Shown: positions 61,474-64,000 of the stretch, one piece after another
Numbering within the stretch: the stretch's first letter is position 1
Layout of the letters: every line of letters begins with the position of its first letter
Assembly (NCBI GenBank): GCA_963775085.1
Contig: CAVZHO010000016.1
Location: 1-64,000, forward strand
Length of the DNA: 64,000 nt
Direction: 5' to 3'
From: JAAFIP01 sp963775085
GTDB lineage: Bacteria; Pseudomonadota; Gammaproteobacteria; Burkholderiales; Burkholderiaceae_C
Made by a program: the position numbers and the translations under genes
Notes under the pieces: model-generated
The model's database searches: none
Told to the model about the DNA's origin: nothing
What the model saw: the letters and a program-made list of their open reading frames with translations, nothing else

Positions 61474-61878
61474 TTGAGCGACGTCGCCATTAAAAACGAA
61501 GACATCGGCTTCATCCAGGTAGGCCAAAGCGCCCAGGTCAAGCTGGCCGCCTACCCCTTTCAAAAGTATGGTCTGCTCACCGGCAAGGTAGTGCATGTGA
61601 GTGCTGATGCGACCGAGGGCAACGGCCAAGGCGGTGGCAACGGCAACGCAGGCGGCGGCAGCCCTAGCAGCGCCGCCAACCCCGCCAGCCAGGTCGCCAC
61701 CTACAAAGCCCGCATCGCGCTGAGCGAACAGCACCTGATCAGCCCCACCGGGCAAAAGCTGCAAGCCGGTGCCGGCATGCAAGTAGCCGTAGAAATTCAC
61801 CAAGGGCGTAGAACGGTGCTGGAGTACCTGCTGTCCCCCGTGGCCAAAACTGTGCAGGAAGCGGGGCGGGAGAAATGA
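61474..61878 (+). pseudogene. HlyD-type membrane fusion protein, C-terminal fragment
   Basis: Only the last 130 or so residues of a type I secretion adaptor remain: IKNEDIGFIQVGQSAQVKL, AAYPFQKYGLLTGKVVHVSA, then after a Gly/Ala/Ser-rich insert ALSEQHLISPTGQKLQAGAG and RTVLEYLLSPVAKTVQEAG. These are the beta-barrel and C-terminal parts next to the membrane. The membrane anchor, hairpin and lipoyl domains are missing, and stop codons lie at 61408 and 61423. The possible TTG start at 61474 is unlikely to make a working protein. No ABC transporter gene is nearby. Confidence 0.85.
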
Positions 61879-61893
61879 TGCACTTCAAAAACA

Positions 61894-61935
61894 ATAGCTG
61901 CTTACGTCCTGTTGACAAGGACTACGGCCATAAAA
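61894..61935 (+). repeat. Interspersed repeat, family A, best-matching copy
   Basis: ATAGCTGCTTACGTCC, TGTTGACAAGGACTACGGCC, ATAAAA. GTCCT and AGGAC form the stem of a small hairpin. I use this copy as the reference for the family. Confidence 0.85.
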
Positions 61936-62199
61936 CACTGTCTAAATCGTCTTACTACACACTTCACTGCTTTCCAGTTGCGCTAGTGCTTGACTACCCG
62001 GTAAACCCGTGGTTCAAAGGCCCAGCGCGTGGCCAATTGCATGCTACAGCTGGCAAATGCAGCAGCCGCATCGACGGACAAACACTGGACGGTGCCCAAG
62101 GGGCCAAAGCGGGGGATCGGTTGACGACGGTGAGAGATGCGGTCGCGCTCTGCAACTGTGTTAAGTCAGCGGACAGATCTTCTAGTCGCTCCTTATTTC

Positions 62200-62240
62200 G
62201 TAGCTGCTTACGCTCTATTTCATTGAGCCACAGGCCGATA
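62200..62240 (+). repeat. Interspersed repeat, family B
   Basis: GTAGCTGCTTACGCTCTATT, TCATTGAGCCACAGGCCGATA. With the family A copy at 61894 it is the only thing recognised in the 397-bp gap 61879-62275. Confidence 0.7.
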
Positions 62241-62275
62241 AGGTATGTAAATACAACTCTACAAGGAGCTTCAAA

Positions 62276-62791
62276 ATGGGCGCGTTGATCATCCTTCTCA
62301 TTCTTGGCATCTGGTGCGCATTGTTTTACAACGCTGGCTTTTATGCGAGCTTTGCCATTCAACGCAAATGGGTGCGACAGTTGATAGGCGCGGTTTCCGT
62401 AATCGGGATTACAACGCTGGTGCTTTGGGATGAGGTTAAAGGGGCGCGAGAGTTCGACAGATTATGTCTGTCAGCGCGGACCTTTCAAATCTCGCCGCAA
62501 GATGAGGGGAGAAAGTTTGAGGTGCAGTTTATGCGATCAAAGAAGACACCCTTACAAGGATATTGGCGACCAGTCGAAGAGCATTTAGACACGTACACCG
62601 AAGTGGCAAGCGGAAAAGTAATTGCAACGGGGAAAGGCTACACCGCAAAAGGCGGATGGCTGGTCAGGGCATTGGGAAGAAACCCCTTAAATGGAAGCGA
62701 TGGCGCTTTGATAGGCCGCTCCTTTTGTTACCCGTCAAAGCACGAAGATCAAGTCCGTCGCTTGAGAGCAATGATCAATATCGACGTTTAA
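62276..62791 (+). CDS. Small membrane protein of unknown function
   Basis: A 171-residue protein with two N-terminal hydrophobic helices (ALIILLILGIWCALFYNAGF and LIGAVSVIGITTLVLW), then a soluble domain of about 115 residues with two cysteines (RLCLSARTF, RSFCYPSK). AAGGAG lies seven bases before the ATG. It lies 17 bp before the lipase-like gene. It could be an accessory or immunity protein for that enzyme, but this rests only on adjacency. The family was not recognised. Confidence 0.7.
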   Translation: MGALIILLILGIWCALFYNAGFYASFAIQRKWVRQLIGAVSVIGITTLVLWDEVKGAREFDRLCLSARTFQISPQDEGRKFEVQFMRSKKTPLQGYWRPVEEHLDTYTEVASGKVIATGKGYTAKGGWLVRALGRNPLNGSDGALIGRSFCYPSKHEDQVRRLRAMINIDV

Positions 62792-62808
62792 CTTAAAGAA
62801 CTCAGACT

Positions 62809-64000
62809 ATGACTACCAACACTATCCACAACGCGTTCGTTAATGCACTCCTAGCTGATGCAAGCTACGTTGATGGCCTTTTTGCTGGCCAAAACCTGGC
62901 GAATGACCCTGAACTCCAAACTCGCCTCACCCCCGACCTAGCCAAATACCTGTCCGACAATTTCGAGATAGTCACGCAAAAGCTCACCAGTGATTTAACA
63001 GACAGCGGGTTTGATGCCACCGTGTGGCGAGAAAAGAGCACTGGGCAAATCTACGTCTCCATGCGAGGCACAGAGTTCAGCGGGTATGCAGACTTAGCCT
63101 CTGACATTGACTTAACATTCAGCGGCTTGGCACGCGACCAAGTTGTCAGCATGGTCAACTGGTGGCTTAAAAGCACAGCACCAACCAATGCACTCGCGGC
63201 GCAAATAAAGGTAGTCACACCATTTGACTTCGCTTTGCTGTTAGCGGGGCACTCGGTAGGCAGTTTCGCCGCAGCAGCTCCAGTGCTCGGTGATAACACG
63301 ATACCTGGTGCGAACTCTGTCAACGTCAACGGCCACAGCCTGGGTGGCCATTTGGCCACAGCATTCAGCCGTATCTTTGGCAGCAGCCTGGTCAGTCACA
63401 CCTACACCTTCAACAGTGCTACTTTCAATCCTTTGAGTCCAGAGAAGTTTGAACAAATAGCCGCTGCATTGGGCACAGGCACGTCTGCGTTTCCAACTGC
63501 GGCGCAAGACACCAATTTTTTCGCCCAAAATGGAGCCGATGTCACTACCCAGAACATTACTGGGGGTCAAATTGGTTTTCGGATCAAACTTTTCAACGAA
63601 GAAAGCCCCGTCATTGACTTGGCATCCCTGCCCAATCATTACATGTACAAGCTCACCGATGCCCTGGCATTGGGCAATGCACTAGTCAAACTAGACACCA
63701 CCCTCACCATCGACAAGCTTACTACCTTCCTTGAAGCGGGGTCCGATAAAACGATTGAATCCATTGAAAAGTTGTTCGATGGACTGCGCAAAGCCTTGGC
63801 AGGCCCCAATGTGCAGGCGCTGCCATTCAGCGATGCAGGTGATAGCCCCGAGCCACGGGTAACCTACCACGCCACGCTAGCCGCGTTGCAAATTAACCCC
63901 ATCTTCACCCAATTAGCTGGCAAGCTAAAAATCGAGCTTGCCAGCAACACCCTAGGCGCCACCGCACGCACCGATTTCGGCGCTTTCATTGCGCTGCAAG
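62809..64000 (+). CDS. Lipase-like alpha/beta hydrolase, C-terminus off the window edge
   Basis: At least 397 residues from ATG 62809, open to the right edge. There is no signal peptide. IYVSMRGTEFSGYADLASDI (81-100) and GHSLGGHLATAF (175-186, nucleophile S177) match the lipase domain found at the start of large RTX/type I secreted proteins; a second GHSVG (147-151) is probably coincidental. The helical region DKTIESIEKLFDGLRKAL follows. The missing part may hold RTX calcium-binding repeats. The nearby HlyD remnant would fit a former or split type I secretion locus. Confidence 0.75.
   Translation, partial: MTTNTIHNAFVNALLADASYVDGLFAGQNLANDPELQTRLTPDLAKYLSDNFEIVTQKLTSDLTDSGFDATVWREKSTGQIYVSMRGTEFSGYADLASDIDLTFSGLARDQVVSMVNWWLKSTAPTNALAAQIKVVTPFDFALLLAGHSVGSFAAAAPVLGDNTIPGANSVNVNGHSLGGHLATAFSRIFGSSLVSHTYTFNSATFNPLSPEKFEQIAAALGTGTSAFPTAAQDTNFFAQNGADVTTQNITGGQIGFRIKLFNEESPVIDLASLPNHYMYKLTDALALGNALVKLDTTLTIDKLTTFLEAGSDKTIESIEKLFDGLRKALAGPNVQALPFSDAGDSPEPRVTYHATLAALQINPIFTQLAGKLKIELASNTLGATARTDFGAFIALQ

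Overview
The window looks like chromosomal DNA of a betaproteobacterium of the order Burkholderiales, most likely family Comamonadaceae (Rhodoferax/Polaromonas-like; the genus is inference). The evidence is the gene order leuC-leuD-leuB-asd-fimV-truA-trpF-trpB-trpA-accD, the order lepA-lepB-rnc-era-recO-pdxJ-acpS-nagZ on the other strand, and short interspersed repeats of a type I associate with that family. No rRNA, tRNA, CRISPR array or intact insertion sequence was seen.

Layout. 1-1408: N-terminal part of a secreted protein with near-identical tandem DUF11-type repeats, cut by the window edge. 1691-2524: dienoyl-CoA isomerase-like enzyme. 2650-7875 (minus): a run that reads as a peroxide/iron-stress group (rubrerythrin, Fe-S oxidoreductase, DUF3501 protein, YaaA, a 2-oxoglutarate/Fe(II) hydroxylase), ending with queF. 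8086-21602: leucine, aspartate-family and tryptophan biosynthesis, fimV, truA, accD and a Lon-N-domain protein. 21693-37722: a surface polysaccharide locus with an initiating sugar-phosphate transferase, a CapD-type dehydratase, glycosyltransferases, methyltransferases, a Wzx flippase, ManC/Gmd for GDP-deoxyhexose supply and an EPS-associated MarR-type regulator. Its middle part is clearly AT-richer than the flanks. 37778-49128: lysS, a DsbA-family protein, a frameshifted nagZ, then housekeeping genes acpS to lepA on the minus strand. 49203-49271: candidate small RNA with a strong terminator. 49790-57348: an HtrA-like protein lacking two catalytic residues, RhlE helicase, an endonuclease/exonuclease/phosphatase protein, two remarkable 74-bp hairpin modules, and an IorAB-type molybdenum hydroxylase. 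57644-64000: a secreted protein, an ECF sigma factor with an overlapping membrane-anchored ankyrin protein (probable anti-sigma), a lectin-like lipoprotein, an HlyD remnant, a small membrane protein and a lipase-like protein running off the right edge.

The main non-gene signal is a family of about 16 copies of a roughly 55-bp interspersed repeat (core ATAGCTGCTTACGTCC, spacer, AGGACTA) plus a second GC-rich family. Several copies have become coding: one supplies residues inside TrpF, one lies in an epimerase, one in the ankyrin protein, one forms the C-terminal tail of TrpB, and two contribute the start codon and first codons of queF and recO. The best candidate for an undescribed element is the pair of 74-bp hairpins at 54267-54340 and 54421-54494. 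They share an identical 32-bp core in opposite orientation, but each has its own different self-complementary stem. A diverged inverted pair of about 145-bp elements at 41377-41769 is a second candidate.
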